In this document: one piece after another, positions 5,879-5,881 of the stretch
Layout: the number at the start of each line of letters is the position of its first letter
Numbering within the stretch: the first letter of the stretch is position 1
NCBI GenBank assembly: GCA_018813405.1
Contig: JAHJBW010000035.1
Coordinates: forward strand, 1-5,881
Length of the DNA: 5,881 nt
Direction: 5' to 3'
DNA from: Candidatus Margulisiibacteriota bacterium
Lineage (GTDB): Bacteria > Margulisbacteria > WOR-1 > XYC2-FULL-46-14 > JAHJBW01
Made by a program: the position numbers and the translations under genes
The notes under the pieces: model-generated
What the model was told of the DNA's origin: nothing
Databases searched by the model: none
The model's input: the letters and a program-made list of their open reading frames with translations, nothing else

Positions 5879-5881
5879 AAA

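Overview
The window comes from a Gram-negative bacterium of intermediate GC content. This is suggested by bacterial -35/-10 promoters, a sigma-54 activator, and a last gene whose product has a signal peptide and beta-barrel-like strands. The gene combination (an archaeal-type NrpR nitrogen repressor, a NifA-type activator, a PEP-synthase-like protein) fits an uncultivated anaerobic lineage, but the sequence alone does not identify the phylum.

Layout. Positions 1-53 hold the first 17 codons of a leftward gene whose N-terminus matches NADP-type glutamate dehydrogenase (gdhA). Positions 54-150 are a compact divergent control region. It carries a strong gdhA ribosome binding site, a gdhA promoter, a perfect 22-bp palindrome containing GGTA-N6-TACC (the form known for Methanosarcina NrpR operators), and a rightward promoter ending at the nrpR start. 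Positions 151-1131 encode an NrpR-family repressor. Three bases later, 1135-3717 encode an 860-residue protein: a KaiC/RecA-like N-terminus without Walker A, a PPDK/PEP-synthase ATP-grasp domain, and an unassigned C-terminal domain. After a 42-bp gap with a near-consensus promoter and inverted repeats, 3760-5274 encode a NifA-type GAF-AAA+-Fis activator of sigma-54 promoters. The 169-bp gap after it holds a -24/-12-like sigma-54 promoter and a GC-rich potential RNA fold. Positions 5444-5878 encode a small exported, probably outer-membrane protein.

How the genes may work together. The first part reads as a nitrogen-control module. NrpR, which responds to 2-oxoglutarate in methanogens, would bind the palindrome across the gdhA promoter and probably control its own operon, thereby gating ammonium assimilation. 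The operon partner has an ATP/phosphotransfer domain but lacks the phosphohistidine domain needed for PEP synthesis, so a regulatory or unusual kinase role is possible. The NifA-like protein is a second, sigma-54-based regulator with its own promoter, and a candidate target promoter lies directly downstream. A bacterial NrpR circuit beside a NifA-type activator is the most notable aspect of the window. No mobile element, CRISPR array, tRNA or rRNA was seen, and there is no gene-free stretch over 300 bases.
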